Below, piece after piece: positions 1 through 10,319 of a stretch of DNA of 64,000 nt; position 1 is the stretch's first letter, and every line of letters begins with the position of its first letter. A program made the translations under genes and the position numbers. The notes beneath the pieces were generated by a model, which was not told the origin of the DNA, ran no database searches, and saw only the letters and a program-made list of their open reading frames with translations. The DNA is taken from positions 186,001 to 250,000 of the forward strand of contig NZ_JAGQFP010000003.1 of the NCBI RefSeq assembly GCF_019090095.1. The letters are read 5' to 3'. Source of the stretch: Stutzerimonas stutzeri (GTDB lineage: Bacteria; Pseudomonadota; Gammaproteobacteria; Pseudomonadales; Pseudomonadaceae).

Positions 1-56
1 CCTTCGGCGAAGGGGTATTCAAGCGCGGCGCACGCCGGCGCGAGTTACCCGCTTAG
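1..56 (+). CDS. C-terminal end of an unidentified upstream gene (partial)
   Basis: Reading from base 3 gives an open frame ending in Phe-Gly-Glu-Gly-Val-Phe-Lys-Arg-Gly, a basic stretch, and a TAG stop at 54-56. The ATG of the next membrane protein follows the stop directly, with no spacer, so the two are probably co-transcribed and translationally coupled. Only 17 codons are visible, too few to name a family. Confidence 0.45.
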   Translation, partial: FGEGVFKRGARRRELPA

Positions 57-1400
57 ATGACCGCGCTACTGCCGCTGGCGCTGCTGTTCGAACTGCTGGC
101 GTTGCTGACCCGGCTACAGGCCTTGAGCGTCGCCAGCGGTGCGCTGCTGGTGCTGTTCTTCGTCTGGCACTGGCGCTCGCTGATGCCCTACCCGCGGCGG
201 TTGGGAATGGTGACCCTGCTGGTTCTCGGCTACTGGCTGCTGTCTGGCGCGGCCAACTGGGAACAGACGGCACGCGTACTGGCGTCGGCGGCCTACTACG
301 GCGCCTTCATCGGCGCGCTGGGCCTGATGCATTGCCTGGTCCGCCGCCTCGAACAACTGAGCGAACTGCACCGGGTGCTGCTGGCCGGACCGCGCGCATG
401 GCTCTACCCCGGATACCTGATGAGCACCTTCGCGATCAGTTCGGTGCTCAGTTTCGGCATGCTCAACCTCATCTGCGGATCGCTGGAAAATCATCTCGAG
501 CGGCGGCCCTACAGCGACACCCAGTGCCGCGAGGGCCGACGCGGCGTGATGGTGACCGCACTGCGGGGTTTTGCGCTGGTGCCGCTGCTGGCACCCACCA
601 GCGTCGCCGTGGCGATCCTGACCCGTGAATTGCCTGGCCTGAGTTGGGCCGCGCTGCTGCCGTTCGGGCTGCTCGGCGGTGCGATTCTGTTGCTGTTCGG
701 CTGGCCGACCGAGAACCGGCGCTTACAGCAGCTGATCGATCGCTCGCACAGCGCCGCGGTGGACGCGCCAGGCACGTCCCTGGGCAAGCTGCGCGGATTG
801 CTGATGGGCAGCCTGATCGGCGTTCTGCTGATCGCGCTGTTGGCGACACTGACCTGGCTGTCGGCAACCCAGGCCGCCATGCTGCTGGTGCCGAGTGCGG
901 TGATCGCCATCCTGCTCTGGCAGGGAACGGCGCCCGGGCAGGTGTTCAGTGAAGTACGCGACACCTTGGTCGGTATGCGCAACGAGACCTTCATTTTTGC
1001 CAGCTCGGCGCTGCTGGCCGGACTGGTCGCCGCCGTACTGCCGGTGCATCACCTGGCCGAGCAATTCGGCGATACGCCGCTGGCGCTGTTCGCGCTGGGC
1101 ACCGCGGGCGCCCTGGCGGTCATCGCGCTGGCGCTGCTCGGTGTCGCCCCGCTGATCTCGCTGAACCTCTGCACCGCGCTGCTGGCGCAACTGGCGAGCC
1201 AGGGGCTGGCCGTGATGCAACCGGCCGTGGCGCTGCTGTTCGGCTTTTCGCTGGCCATGCTGCTTTCGCCCTATGGTCCTTCTGCTCTGCTGCTGGCGCG
1301 CCACGCCCGGCTGTCGCCCTGGCGCATCGCGGTGGGCTGGAATGGTCGCTTCGTGCTCAGCGTGTTGCTGCCGCTGTTGCTGATACCGCTGCTGGCATGA
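57..1400 (+). CDS. Uncharacterised polytopic inner-membrane protein, probable permease
   Basis: This 447-residue protein is almost entirely hydrophobic, with roughly ten to twelve membrane segments in two halves separated by a polar loop around residues 220-245 that includes Glu-Asn-Arg-Arg. That layout resembles ion or organic-acid permeases of the ArsB/DUF401 type, but I see no diagnostic motif and do not assign a substrate. The ATG abuts the stop of the upstream frame, implying an operon with an unseen partner. It converges on radC with only 10 bases between stops. It is clearly protein coding; the transporter role is inferred from topology alone. Confidence 0.8.
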   Translation: MTALLPLALLFELLALLTRLQALSVASGALLVLFFVWHWRSLMPYPRRLGMVTLLVLGYWLLSGAANWEQTARVLASAAYYGAFIGALGLMHCLVRRLEQLSELHRVLLAGPRAWLYPGYLMSTFAISSVLSFGMLNLICGSLENHLERRPYSDTQCREGRRGVMVTALRGFALVPLLAPTSVAVAILTRELPGLSWAALLPFGLLGGAILLLFGWPTENRRLQQLIDRSHSAAVDAPGTSLGKLRGLLMGSLIGVLLIALLATLTWLSATQAAMLLVPSAVIAILLWQGTAPGQVFSEVRDTLVGMRNETFIFASSALLAGLVAAVLPVHHLAEQFGDTPLALFALGTAGALAVIALALLGVAPLISLNLCTALLAQLASQGLAVMQPAVALLFGFSLAMLLSPYGPSALLLARHARLSPWRIAVGWNGRFVLSVLLPLLLIPLLA

Positions 1401-1410
1401 GCGGCAGCAG

Positions 1411-2085
1411 CTAGATCCAGCCGTGCTCGGCCATCGACAGCGGTTCGCCATCCCCGACGATGAAATGATCGAGCACCCGCACATCGATCAACGCCAGCGC
1501 ATCGGTGAGTCGGCGCGTGAGCTGCCGGTCAGCCTGGCTGGGTTCGGCGACGCCGGAAGGGTGGTTATGGGTGAGAATCACCGCTGCGGCGTTCTGCGCC
1601 AGGGCTCGCTTGACCACCTGCCGCGGGTAGACGCTGGCGCCGTCAATGGTGCCGTGGAACAGCACCTCGAAGGTCAGGACACGGTGCTTGGCGTCGAGAA
1701 ACAGGCAGGCGAACAGCTCGTGCGGTTCGTGCCGCAGCCGCGCCTTGAGGTAATCACGCACGGCTTGCGGACTTTCCAGTGCTGAATCGCGGCGGATGCG
1801 CTCAGCCAGATGCCGACGCGCCATTTCCAGCACCGCTTGCAGCTGGGCGAACTTTGCCGGCCCGAGCCCCAGGTGCGTGCTGAACAGCGCAAGATCGCTT
1901 TCCAGCAGCGCGCGCAGGCTGCCGAACTCACTGAGCAGATGCCGCGCCAGGTCGACCGCGCTCTTGCCGGCGACCCCGGTGCGCAGAAAGATCGCCAACA
2001 GCTCCGCATCCGAGAGCGCCGCGGCCCCTTGTTCAAGCAGTTTCTCCCGCGGCCGTTCCGCCGCCGGCCAGTCACGAATGCTCAT
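1411..2085 (-). CDS. radC: RadC family JAB/MPN-domain protein
   Basis: A 224-residue full-length RadC-family protein. The N-terminal helix-hairpin-helix-like part carries the Glu-Lys-Leu-Leu and Leu-Leu-Ala-Ile-Phe-Leu-Arg-Thr-Gly segments typical of the family. The C-terminal JAMM metal site is complete: His-Asn-His followed after ten residues by Asp. The cellular role of RadC is unsettled: early links to DNA repair were not confirmed, and JAMM domains are usually metalloproteases. It is divergent from coaBC, as in other pseudomonads, with a 119-base shared upstream region. Confidence 0.95.
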   Translation of the reverse strand: MSIRDWPAAERPREKLLEQGAAALSDAELLAIFLRTGVAGKSAVDLARHLLSEFGSLRALLESDLALFSTHLGLGPAKFAQLQAVLEMARRHLAERIRRDSALESPQAVRDYLKARLRHEPHELFACLFLDAKHRVLTFEVLFHGTIDGASVYPRQVVKRALAQNAAAVILTHNHPSGVAEPSQADRQLTRRLTDALALIDVRVLDHFIVGDGEPLSMAEHGWI

Positions 2086-2204
2086 GTTTTCTCCCTGTTG
2101 AGCACGCCCTATTTCCGTCAGGACCCTGTGCTATCTTAGCGGCCTTTTAACCGGGGTCGCCGGCCGCAGCCGGAACCAGTTCTCACCCGTAACAAGGCAG
2201 GCCT

Positions 2205-3413
2205 ATGCAGCGGCTTTATCGTAAACGCATCGTCCTGGGCGTCGGCGGCGGCATCGCCGCGTACAAGAGTGCCGAGCTGGTTCGCCGGCTCCGCGACCAG
2301 GGCGCCGAGGTCCGCGTCGTGATGACCCATGGTGGTCGCGAATTCATCACGCCGCTCACCCTGCAGGCACTTTCCGGTCACCCGGTCCATCTCGATCTGC
2401 TCGATCCAGCCGCCGAAGCGGCCATGGGGCATATCGAGTTGGCGCGCTGGGCCGATCTGGTGCTGATCGCACCGGCCACCGCCGATCTCATGGCGCGCCT
2501 GGCACAAGGCGTGGCCAACGACCTGCTGACCACCTTGGTCCTGGCCACCAACGCGCCGGTGGCGCTGGCGCCGGCGATGAATCAGGCGATGTGGGCCGAT
2601 CCGGCGACCCAGGCCAACCGCGCGCTGCTACAGCAACGCGGGATCCGCCTGTTCGGCCCGGCAGCGGGCAGCCAGGCCTGCGGTGACGTCGGCATGGGCC
2701 GGATGCTCGAGGCGGATGACCTGGCGCAGGCCGCCGCCGACTGCTTCGAGCGCAGCCTCCTGACCGGCCTGCATCTGTTGATTACCGCCGGACCGACCCA
2801 GGAAAACATCGACCCGGTGCGCTACATCACCAACCACAGCTCCGGCAAGATGGGTTTCGCGCTGGCAGAAGCCGCAGCCGAAGCCGGCGCCCGCGTGACC
2901 CTGGTCGCCGGGCCGGTATTCCTGCCGACGCCCGACCGGGTACAACGGATCGATGTGGTCAGCGCGCGCGACATGCTGGCGGCCTGCGAAGCCGCGATGC
3001 CCTGCGACCTGTTCATCGCCGCGGCCGCCGTCGCCGACTACCGTCCGGAAGTGATTGCGCCGCACAAGCTGAAGAAGGACCCCACCAGCGGCGACGGGCT
3101 GCTGCTGCAGATGGTCCGTAACCCCGACATCCTCGCCACGCTGGCCGGCCGCGAAGACCGCCCGTTCAGCGTGGGGTTTGCCGCCGAGACGGAAAACCTC
3201 CTCGAATACGCCACACGCAAGCTACGCGACAAGAACCTCGACCTGATCGTGGCCAATGACGTCGCCAACCCCAGCATCGGCTTCAACAGCGAGGAGAACG
3301 CCGTCACGGTGATCGACCGCCAGCAACACGAAACCCGCTTCAGCCAGGCCAGCAAGGGCCATATTGCCCGCCAGCTGATCGCCTTCATCGCCGACCGTTA
3401 CCAGCAGGCCTGA
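2205..3413 (+). CDS. coaBC: Bifunctional phosphopantothenoylcysteine decarboxylase / phosphopantothenate-cysteine ligase
   Basis: A 402-residue two-domain enzyme making 4'-phosphopantetheine for coenzyme A. The N-terminal flavin-dependent CoaC domain begins with Gly-Gly-Gly-Ile-Ala-Ala-Tyr-Lys and contains the Pro-Ala-Met-Asn-x-x-Met-Trp substrate-binding motif near residue 125. The CoaB half carries Ala-Ala-Val-Ala-Asp-Tyr-Arg-Pro and the Lys-Lys-Asp motif near residue 290. dut starts 4 bases after its stop, the standard Gammaproteobacterial coaBC-dut pair. Length is normal. Confidence 0.97.
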   Translation: MQRLYRKRIVLGVGGGIAAYKSAELVRRLRDQGAEVRVVMTHGGREFITPLTLQALSGHPVHLDLLDPAAEAAMGHIELARWADLVLIAPATADLMARLAQGVANDLLTTLVLATNAPVALAPAMNQAMWADPATQANRALLQQRGIRLFGPAAGSQACGDVGMGRMLEADDLAQAAADCFERSLLTGLHLLITAGPTQENIDPVRYITNHSSGKMGFALAEAAAEAGARVTLVAGPVFLPTPDRVQRIDVVSARDMLAACEAAMPCDLFIAAAAVADYRPEVIAPHKLKKDPTSGDGLLLQMVRNPDILATLAGREDRPFSVGFAAETENLLEYATRKLRDKNLDLIVANDVANPSIGFNSEENAVTVIDRQQHETRFSQASKGHIARQLIAFIADRYQQA

Positions 3414-3417
3414 CCCC

Positions 3418-3873
3418 ATGCACAAACTTCAAGCAAAGATTCTCGACCCGCGCCTCGGCCGGGATTTTCCTCTGCCGGAATATGCCACCCGCGGTTCTGC
3501 CGGCCTCGACCTGCGCGCCATGCTGCAGGCCAATACCACGCTGGAACCCGGTCAGACGCTGCTGATCCCCACCGGTCTGTCGATCCATATCGCCGACCCA
3601 AGCCTCGCAGCACTGGTGCTGCCGCGCTCCGGCCTAGGCCACAAGCATGGGATCGTGCTGGGCAATCTGGTCGGGTTGATCGACTCGGACTACCAGGGCG
3701 AACTGATGGTGTCGTGCTGGAATCGCGGTCAATCCAGCTTCAGCATCGCCGTGGGCGAGCGCATCGCGCAGCTGATGCTGGTGCCGGTGATCCAGGCGCA
3801 GTTCGAGCTGGTCGACGAGTTCGACGACAGTGAGCGCGGCGCGGGCGGCTTCGGCCATTCGGGCAGTCACTGA
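3418..3873 (+). CDS. dut: dUTP diphosphatase (dUTPase)
   Basis: A 151-residue trimeric-type dUTPase that hydrolyses dUTP to dUMP and pyrophosphate, limiting uracil in DNA and supplying thymidylate synthase. All five motifs are visible: [21 protein letters not shown]-x-Gly-Glu, Arg-Ile-Ala-Gln-Leu, and a C-terminal Gly-Gly-Phe-Gly. The last reads Gly-His-Ser-Gly rather than the common Gly-Ser-Thr-Gly. It follows coaBC closely and precedes algC by 35 bases. Confidence 0.97.
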   Translation: MHKLQAKILDPRLGRDFPLPEYATRGSAGLDLRAMLQANTTLEPGQTLLIPTGLSIHIADPSLAALVLPRSGLGHKHGIVLGNLVGLIDSDYQGELMVSCWNRGQSSFSIAVGERIAQLMLVPVIQAQFELVDEFDDSERGAGGFGHSGSH

Positions 3874-3908
3874 GTCCAGCCCGCATTCAGGACGATTCGA
3901 GGAGTTTC

Positions 3909-6491
3909 ATGAAAGGCTTCAAGCGCACCGCCAAGGACGCCGGCGTCCTCAACCCCGCTGACACCGCCCCCTCGCCTACCCGCCGCCGTGCGAGCCTCAA
4001 AGCCCTGACCCCGGGTTTGCTGCCGGGGTTACTCGGGCTTGTCGTGGCGGGCGCGCTGGTCTGGTTCGCACACCAGTCCACCCAGCACCGGCACACAGCT
4101 GAACTGGCCGAAGCCTGGGGTCAGAGCCAAGCGTCTGCGGTCGGACAAGCGCTGCAGCAATTAACGCAAGATACCCTTGCCGCCGCGCGCGACCCGCAGG
4201 TGCTCGACGCACTGCGCAGCGAACAGCCCGAGCGGATTCGCGCCGCCGAGCGCGAACTGGGCTATCGCGACGGAGTGATCGATGCGCACCTCAGCCCACG
4301 TGGTCAGGCGCGGCAGAACGCCGACCGTCCCGGCCCCTTGAACTTCGCGGCGCTGGACCTGCTGCAGCGCGCTGAAACCGGCACGCCACCGGCCCCTGAA
4401 GCCTTCAAGGTCGGCAAGCGCTGGCTGGTCTACAGCGCCGTCGCGGTGCGCCCGGGCCCCGAGCAACCAGCACAGGGTACGCTGCTGCTGGTAGTCAGTC
4501 TGGATCGCCTGCTGGCCACGCTGCCGAAACTGCCTGCCGACGCCGGCCAGTTGCGTCTCGTCCAGCAATTCAACAATGGCCCGGCACAGCTACTCGCACA
4601 ACGGGGCGCCGCCAGCCAAGTCGGTGAGCCGCTCCGCCTGTCGTCGGCCAATCCGAACTGGACCCTCGACTTCTTCCCCGGTGAGACACCGGGCAGTGCG
4701 AAGGAGCCGCCGCTGCTGTTGCTCGGCGCCGCGCTGGCCGCTCTCGGCGGCCTGCTGCTGGGCCTGCAGCTGGTGCTCAATGCCCAGCAGCGCCGACTGC
4801 GTGAAGATGTCTTGCACTTGGGACGAATGGTTCAGGAACTCTCTTCCGGGAAGACCATCCAAACACCGACTTTGAGCCTGCCAGCGCTCGATGCGCTGGC
4901 CCGGAGCCTGGCCCGCCTGCCATCACGCGCTGCCGGAGCGGCCACGGTCAAAGCGCCCGCCACGCCGCCAGCGGCACGGCACGCCCAAACCAACGAGTAC
5001 GGCGCCCCTCTGTTCCAGGACACCGATATTCTCGACATCGACATTCTCGACGAGGACCAGGACTGGCTTGGCCTCGACCCCAAGGAGCGAGAAACCGCAA
5101 TGAGTGCCCCTAAAGCCCCCCAGCTGCCTGCCAGCATCTTCCGCGCCTACGACATCCGTGGCGTGGTCGGCGACACCCTGACCAACGAAACCGCCTACTG
5201 GATCGGCCGCGCGGTGGGCTCCCAGAGCCTGGCCCAGGGCGAGCCCAATGTCTCGGTCGGCCGGGATGGTCGCCTGTCCGGCCCCGAACTGGTTCAGCAT
5301 CTGATTCAGGGCCTGGTGGACAGCGGCTGCAGCGTCAGCGACGTCGGCATGGTGCCCACGCCGGTACTCTATTACGCAGCCAACGTGCTGGCCGGCAAGT
5401 CCGGCGTGATGCTCACCGGTAGCCACAACCCGCCGGACTACAACGGCTTCAAGATCGTTATTGCCGGCGACACACTGGCCAACGAGCAGATCCAGGCCTT
5501 GCGCCAGCGCATCGAGACCGGCGACCTCAGCGAAGGGGTCGGCCAGGCGGAGCAGGTCGATGTACTGGACAGCTATTTCAAGCGCGTCCGCGAAGACATC
5601 GCGATGGCCAAGCCGCTCAAGGTGGTGGTGGACTGCGGCAACGGCGTGGCTGGTGTGATCGCGCCGCAACTGATCGAGGCCCTGGGCTGCCAGGTGATCC
5701 CGCTGTTCTGCGATGTCGACGGCAACTTCCCCAATCATCACCCCGACCCGGGTAAGCTGGAAAACCTTGAGGACCTGATCGCCAAGGTCAAGGCGGAAAA
5801 AGCCGACCTGGGCTTGGCCTTCGACGGCGACGGTGACCGCGTCGGCGTGGTCACCAATGCCGGCACCGTGGTGTTCCCAGACCGCCTGCTGATGCTGTTC
5901 GCCAAGGATGTGGTATCGCGCAACCCGGGCGCTGACATCATCTTCGACGTCAAATGCACGCGCCGGCTGACGCCGCTGATCAGTGGCTACGGCGGCCGTC
6001 CGGTCATGTGGAAGACCGGCCATTCGCTGATCAAGAAAAAGATGAAGGAAACCGGCGCGCTGCTCGCCGGCGAAATGAGCGGCCACATCTTCTTCAAGGA
6101 GCGCTGGTACGGCTTCGACGACGGCATCTACAGCGCCGTGCGCCTGCTGGAGATCCTCAGTCTGGACAAACGGGACGCCGAACAGGTCTTCGCCGCATTC
6201 CCCAACGACGTTTCCACCCCGGAGATCAACATCACGGTCACCGATGAAAGCAAATTCGCTATCATCGAAGCGCTGCACCGCGACGCCCATTGGGGCGAAG
6301 CCAATATCACCACGCTCGACGGCGTGCGTGTCGACTACCCGAAAGGCTGGGGCCTGGTCCGGGCGTCCAATACCACGCCGGTGCTGGTGCTGCGTTTCGA
6401 AGCCGAAAGCGAAGACGAGCTCAAGCGCATACAGGAAGTCTTCCGCGCGCAGCTTTATACTGTCGCGCCTGACCTTACCTTGCCGTTCTGA
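3909..6491 (+). CDS. algC: Phosphomannomutase/phosphoglucomutase, long form with N-terminal membrane domain
   Basis: An 860-residue protein. Residues 1-397 hold two membrane helices (about 36-55 and 265-286) around a presumably periplasmic sensor-like region, then a variable linker. From Met398 the sequence is the classical 463-residue AlgC: the catalytic serine loop Thr-Gly-Ser-His-Asn-Pro, metal loop Asp-Gly-Asp-Gly-Asp-Arg, sugar loop Gly-Glu-Met-Ser-Gly-His and a phosphate-binding Arg-Ala-Ser-Asn-Thr-Thr. AlgC makes mannose-1-phosphate and glucose-1-phosphate for alginate, Psl and LPS. An internal ATG at 5100 has AAGGAG 12 bases upstream, so a short cytosolic form may also be made. A GAGGAG ribosome site precedes the long start. 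Confidence 0.95.
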   Translation: MKGFKRTAKDAGVLNPADTAPSPTRRRASLKALTPGLLPGLLGLVVAGALVWFAHQSTQHRHTAELAEAWGQSQASAVGQALQQLTQDTLAAARDPQVLDALRSEQPERIRAAERELGYRDGVIDAHLSPRGQARQNADRPGPLNFAALDLLQRAETGTPPAPEAFKVGKRWLVYSAVAVRPGPEQPAQGTLLLVVSLDRLLATLPKLPADAGQLRLVQQFNNGPAQLLAQRGAASQVGEPLRLSSANPNWTLDFFPGETPGSAKEPPLLLLGAALAALGGLLLGLQLVLNAQQRRLREDVLHLGRMVQELSSGKTIQTPTLSLPALDALARSLARLPSRAAGAATVKAPATPPAARHAQTNEYGAPLFQDTDILDIDILDEDQDWLGLDPKERETAMSAPKAPQLPASIFRAYDIRGVVGDTLTNETAYWIGRAVGSQSLAQGEPNVSVGRDGRLSGPELVQHLIQGLVDSGCSVSDVGMVPTPVLYYAANVLAGKSGVMLTGSHNPPDYNGFKIVIAGDTLANEQIQALRQRIETGDLSEGVGQAEQVDVLDSYFKRVREDIAMAKPLKVVVDCGNGVAGVIAPQLIEALGCQVIPLFCDVDGNFPNHHPDPGKLENLEDLIAKVKAEKADLGLAFDGDGDRVGVVTNAGTVVFPDRLLMLFAKDVVSRNPGADIIFDVKCTRRLTPLISGYGGRPVMWKTGHSLIKKKMKETGALLAGEMSGHIFFKERWYGFDDGIYSAVRLLEILSLDKRDAEQVFAAFPNDVSTPEINITVTDESKFAIIEALHRDAHWGEANITTLDGVRVDYPKGWGLVRASNTTPVLVLRFEAESEDELKRIQEVFRAQLYTVAPDLTLPF

Positions 6492-7421
<930 letters not shown>

Positions 7422-7433
7422 CAACGTCGCCAT

Positions 7434-7472
7434 AAAAAAGCCCGGCCCTCTCACGAGGCGCCGGGCTTTTTT
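7434..7472. terminator. Bidirectional rho-independent terminator
   Basis: A perfect stem AAAAAAGCCCGGC (7434-7446) pairs with GCCGGGCTTTTTT (7460-7472), with a further CCTC/GAGG pairing inside. T-runs lie on both strands, so it can end argB on the plus strand and the convergent DUF4124 gene on the minus strand. Confidence 0.9.
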
Positions 7473-7485
7473 GTGTGCTGTCAGG

Positions 7486-8070
7486 CTACCTGGACGGCCC
7501 TAGCAGCTCCGCGACGCGTTCGCGCTCAGCGGCAAAGCTGACTTCCGCCTGCTTACGTGCCTGCTTGTAGCGTTGGACGTCACGCTGCAGGCTGGCCTGC
7601 TCCTTGCGCAAATTTTCGATCTGCAGCAGCAGCTGCTCGGGGACCTCACGACCGGCACGCTCGTGGTTCGCGGCCTGGCTCTGCAAGTTGGCCTGCTGCG
7701 AGCGAAGCGACTGCAGATTGCCCCGCGTGATCCCGAGGACGCTATCGAGCTCGGCCAGCTTACGCACCTTGGCCCGTTCCACATCTTCGGCGCTGGCATA
7801 CAAGCGCAGGAGCTGCTCATCGGAACTGGCACGCGCCTGGGCCTCGAGCAATCGCTGACGCTCCTGCGCCGTCGGGGCGGGCGGCACGACCTGGGTCACA
7901 CGCCCTTGATCGGTGAGCACCTCGTAACCACGCCCGATGTACTGCGGCGGCACGCCATGCCGATCAAGGACCACAACACCCTTGTCGTCGACGTAACGAT
8001 ACAGCTCAGCTTGCGCGGTCATCGCGCCCAGCAGGCCCAGCAGCAACAGCGCGCCACTCCCTATCCGCAT
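7486..8070 (-). CDS. DUF4124 domain-containing secreted protein with coiled coil
   Basis: A 194-residue exported protein of unknown function. I start at the Met at 8070: it gives a clean signal peptide ending Ala-Gln-Ala and has a GAGG-type ribosome site, whereas the longer frame adds 19 non-conserved-looking residues. The mature N-terminus, Glu-Leu-Tyr-Arg-Tyr-Val-Asp-Asp-Lys-Gly, is the DUF4124 signature. The remainder is helical and rich in Gln, Arg, Glu and Leu, predicting a long coiled coil. Its place between argB and pyrE matches other pseudomonads. Confidence 0.85.
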   Translation of the reverse strand: MRIGSGALLLLGLLGAMTAQAELYRYVDDKGVVVLDRHGVPPQYIGRGYEVLTDQGRVTQVVPPAPTAQERQRLLEAQARASSDEQLLRLYASAEDVERAKVRKLAELDSVLGITRGNLQSLRSQQANLQSQAANHERAGREVPEQLLLQIENLRKEQASLQRDVQRYKQARKQAEVSFAAERERVAELLGPSR

Positions 8071-8367
8071 ATACGCCTCTTTCCTGTTCGACCTGTCCGG
8101 TACATTCGCTCGAAGCGCCCGCGTCAATTTCCGCGAGGCCTGGGCCTCCCATCAAAGCGTTGCAGCAATAAGCACACCAACTGAGCACAACCTGTGCACT
8201 TAGGTAAAAAAGGCCGCTGTCGGCGCGAATCGCACCCCAGCAAAACGACGCTCACATCAGGCTACAGCGAACCGCCGCAAATAGTCAGATACTGACAAAG
8301 CCGACCCCAACCGCCACCACAGCCGAACGGTGGCGGGCTACGCCTGGACAGGCCGCGACTGGCGCCG

Positions 8368-9009
8368 TCAGATGCCGTATTGATCCCGATACGCCTCGAC
8401 TGCCGTCAGGTGGCGCTTGAGCTGTTCGTCCTCGGCCAGATACTCCAGCACCTGCGCCAGTGACACGATGCTGACCACGGGCATGCCGCAGTCGCGCTCC
8501 ACCTCCTGGATCGCCGACAGCTGGCCCTGGCCACGCTCCTGCCGGTTGAGCGCAATCAGCACCCCCGCCGCTTGCGCGCCCTGCGCCTGAATGATCTGCA
8601 TGACCTCGCGGATGGCGGTTCCCGCGGTGATGACGTCGTCGACAATGAGCACACGACCGCGCAGGGGCGCTCCGACCAGCGTGCCGCCCTCGCCGTGATC
8701 CTTGGCTTCCTTGCGGTTGAAGCACCAGGGCAAATCACGCTGGTGATGTTCGGCCAGCGACATGGCGGTCGCTGCGGCCAAGGGAATGCCCTTGTACGCG
8801 GGCCCGAAGATGACGTCGAAATCGATTCCGCTGTCGGCGACGGCCGCTGCGTAGAAGCGGCCCAACTGCGCCAGCGCCGAGCCGGTATTGAACAACCCGG
8901 CGTTGAAGAAATAGGGACTGATGCGTCCGGATTTCAGGGTGAACTCACCGAAGCGCAGAACCCCGCGTTCGATGGCGAAGCGAATGAACTCGCGCTGGTA
9001 CGCCTGCAT
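8368..9009 (-). CDS. pyrE: Orotate phosphoribosyltransferase
   Basis: Converts orotate and PRPP to orotidine monophosphate in pyrimidine synthesis. The start at 9009 gives 213 residues beginning Met-Gln-Ala-Tyr-Gln-Arg-Glu-Phe, the usual pseudomonad length; the longer frame to 9090 would almost reach the divergent crc start. Motifs include Gly-Pro-Ala-Tyr-Lys-Gly-Ile-Pro and the PRPP-binding [10 protein letters not shown] loop. The roughly 300 bases downstream, before the DUF4124 gene, hold no gene that I can support. Confidence 0.96.
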   Translation of the reverse strand: MQAYQREFIRFAIERGVLRFGEFTLKSGRISPYFFNAGLFNTGSALAQLGRFYAAAVADSGIDFDVIFGPAYKGIPLAAATAMSLAEHHQRDLPWCFNRKEAKDHGEGGTLVGAPLRGRVLIVDDVITAGTAIREVMQIIQAQGAQAAGVLIALNRQERGQGQLSAIQEVERDCGMPVVSIVSLAQVLEYLAEDEQLKRHLTAVEAYRDQYGI

Positions 9010-9092
9010 GAAGAATATTCCCGGAAGACACTGTTTAGCTAATTGCAAAGAGCTTGGGTTATCATACACGCACGTGATTTTAGGGGCCATTT

Positions 9093-9872
9093 ATGCGGAT
9101 CATCAGCGTCAACGTGAATGGCATTCAAGCGGCGGCGCAGCGGGGTCTTCTCAGCTGGCTGCAAGCGCAGAATGCCGATGTCATCTGCCTGCAGGATACC
9201 CGCGCCTCCGTAGTAGAACTCGACGATCCGGCTTACCAGCTAGACGGCTATTTCCTCTACACCGTCGACGCCGAAATTCCGGAACAGGGTGGCGTTGCGC
9301 TGTACTCCAGACTCCAGCCAAAGGCCGTGATCATGGGCCTTGGCTTCGAGACTGCCGACCGCTACGGCCGCTACCTGCAGGCCGATTTCGACAAGGTCAG
9401 CATCGCCAGCCTGCTGCTGCCGACTGGCCGCGGTGGCGATGAGGAGCTGAATCAGAAATTCAAGTTCATGGACGATTTCGCCCATTACCTGGACAAGCAA
9501 CGTCGCAAGCGTCGCGAATATATCTATTGCGGGTCGCTGTATGTCGCCCATCAGAAGCTGGACGTGAAGAACTGGCGCGACTGCCAGCAGACCACCGGCT
9601 TCCTGGCACCGGAACGCGCTTGGCTCGATGAGATTTTCGGCAACATGGGCTATGTCGACGCACTGCGCGAAGCCAGTCGCGAAGGCGATCTTTATAGCTG
9701 GTGGCCGGACACCGAACAGGCGCAGATGCTCAATCTGGGCTGGCGTTTCGATTATCAGATCCTGACCTCGGGCATGCGCCGCTTCGTGCGCAATGCTCGC
9801 CTTCCGCGCCAACCAAGATTCTCCCAGCATGCCCCGCTGGTGGTGGACTACGACTGGACGCTGAGTCTCTGA
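9093..9872 (+). CDS. crc: Catabolite repression control protein Crc
   Basis: A 259-residue protein with the exonuclease/endonuclease/phosphatase fold, begun by Met-Arg-Ile-Ile-Ser-Val-Asn-Val-Asn-Gly. In Pseudomonas, Crc has no shown nuclease activity; it acts with Hfq to block translation of catabolic mRNAs carrying A-rich motifs, and the CrcZ-type small RNAs relieve this. Length, start and position divergent from pyrE (83 bases between starts) match Pseudomonas crc. Likely targets in this window include the glutarate and glycolate genes, but that is inference. Confidence 0.95.
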   Translation: MRIISVNVNGIQAAAQRGLLSWLQAQNADVICLQDTRASVVELDDPAYQLDGYFLYTVDAEIPEQGGVALYSRLQPKAVIMGLGFETADRYGRYLQADFDKVSIASLLLPTGRGGDEELNQKFKFMDDFAHYLDKQRRKRREYIYCGSLYVAHQKLDVKNWRDCQQTTGFLAPERAWLDEIFGNMGYVDALREASREGDLYSWWPDTEQAQMLNLGWRFDYQILTSGMRRFVRNARLPRQPRFSQHAPLVVDYDWTLSL

Positions 9873-9934
9873 TCTCGCGACTGATCGCTGGAAGGTAACG
9901 TGAGCCGCAACCCGCCAAGGGCGACGGCTTCAGG

Positions 9935-10303
9935 CTATTTGACGATCCGCCAGCAGAACGGGTAGCGATAAGGCTTGCCTTCGTTGGCGCGGATTCCGGC
10001 TATTACCACCAGCACCAGGGCCACCACGCTGATCAACGCCATCAGCGGGAAACCGATCAGTATCCAGGCCAGCACGCCGCAGATCATCAGCAGAATGCTG
10101 AACGTGATCTGAAAATTCAGCGCCTCCTTGCCCTGCTCGTCGACGAAGGGGTCCAGATCCTTCTTCAGCTGCCAGACGATCAGCGGCCCCAGCACATTGC
10201 CGATCATCGGCACCAGGAACCAGAAGAACGCCGAGTAGTGACAGAACATGGCCCACTGACGCGCTTGCGCAGAGGGCTGCGGTATCAGTTCCTGATCAGA
10301 CAT
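9935..10303 (-). CDS. DUF4870 family small membrane protein
   Basis: A 122-residue inner-membrane protein with three or four hydrophobic segments and the family-typical Trp-Ala-Met-Phe-Cys-His-Tyr-Ser and Asp-Glu-Gln-Gly-Lys-Glu-Ala-Leu-Asn-Phe-Gln segments. No biochemical role is established for this family. It lies 16 bases downstream of rph and may be transcribed with it; it converges on crc. Confidence 0.85.
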   Translation of the reverse strand: MSDQELIPQPSAQARQWAMFCHYSAFFWFLVPMIGNVLGPLIVWQLKKDLDPFVDEQGKEALNFQITFSILLMICGVLAWILIGFPLMALISVVALVLVVIAGIRANEGKPYRYPFCWRIVK

Positions 10304-10319
10304 GGCGTTCTCCTTCAGA

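Noticed and set aside
9043..9065. TTGCAA...TATCAT as the crc promoter
   Set aside because: The spacing is 11 bases, too short for a sigma-70 promoter.
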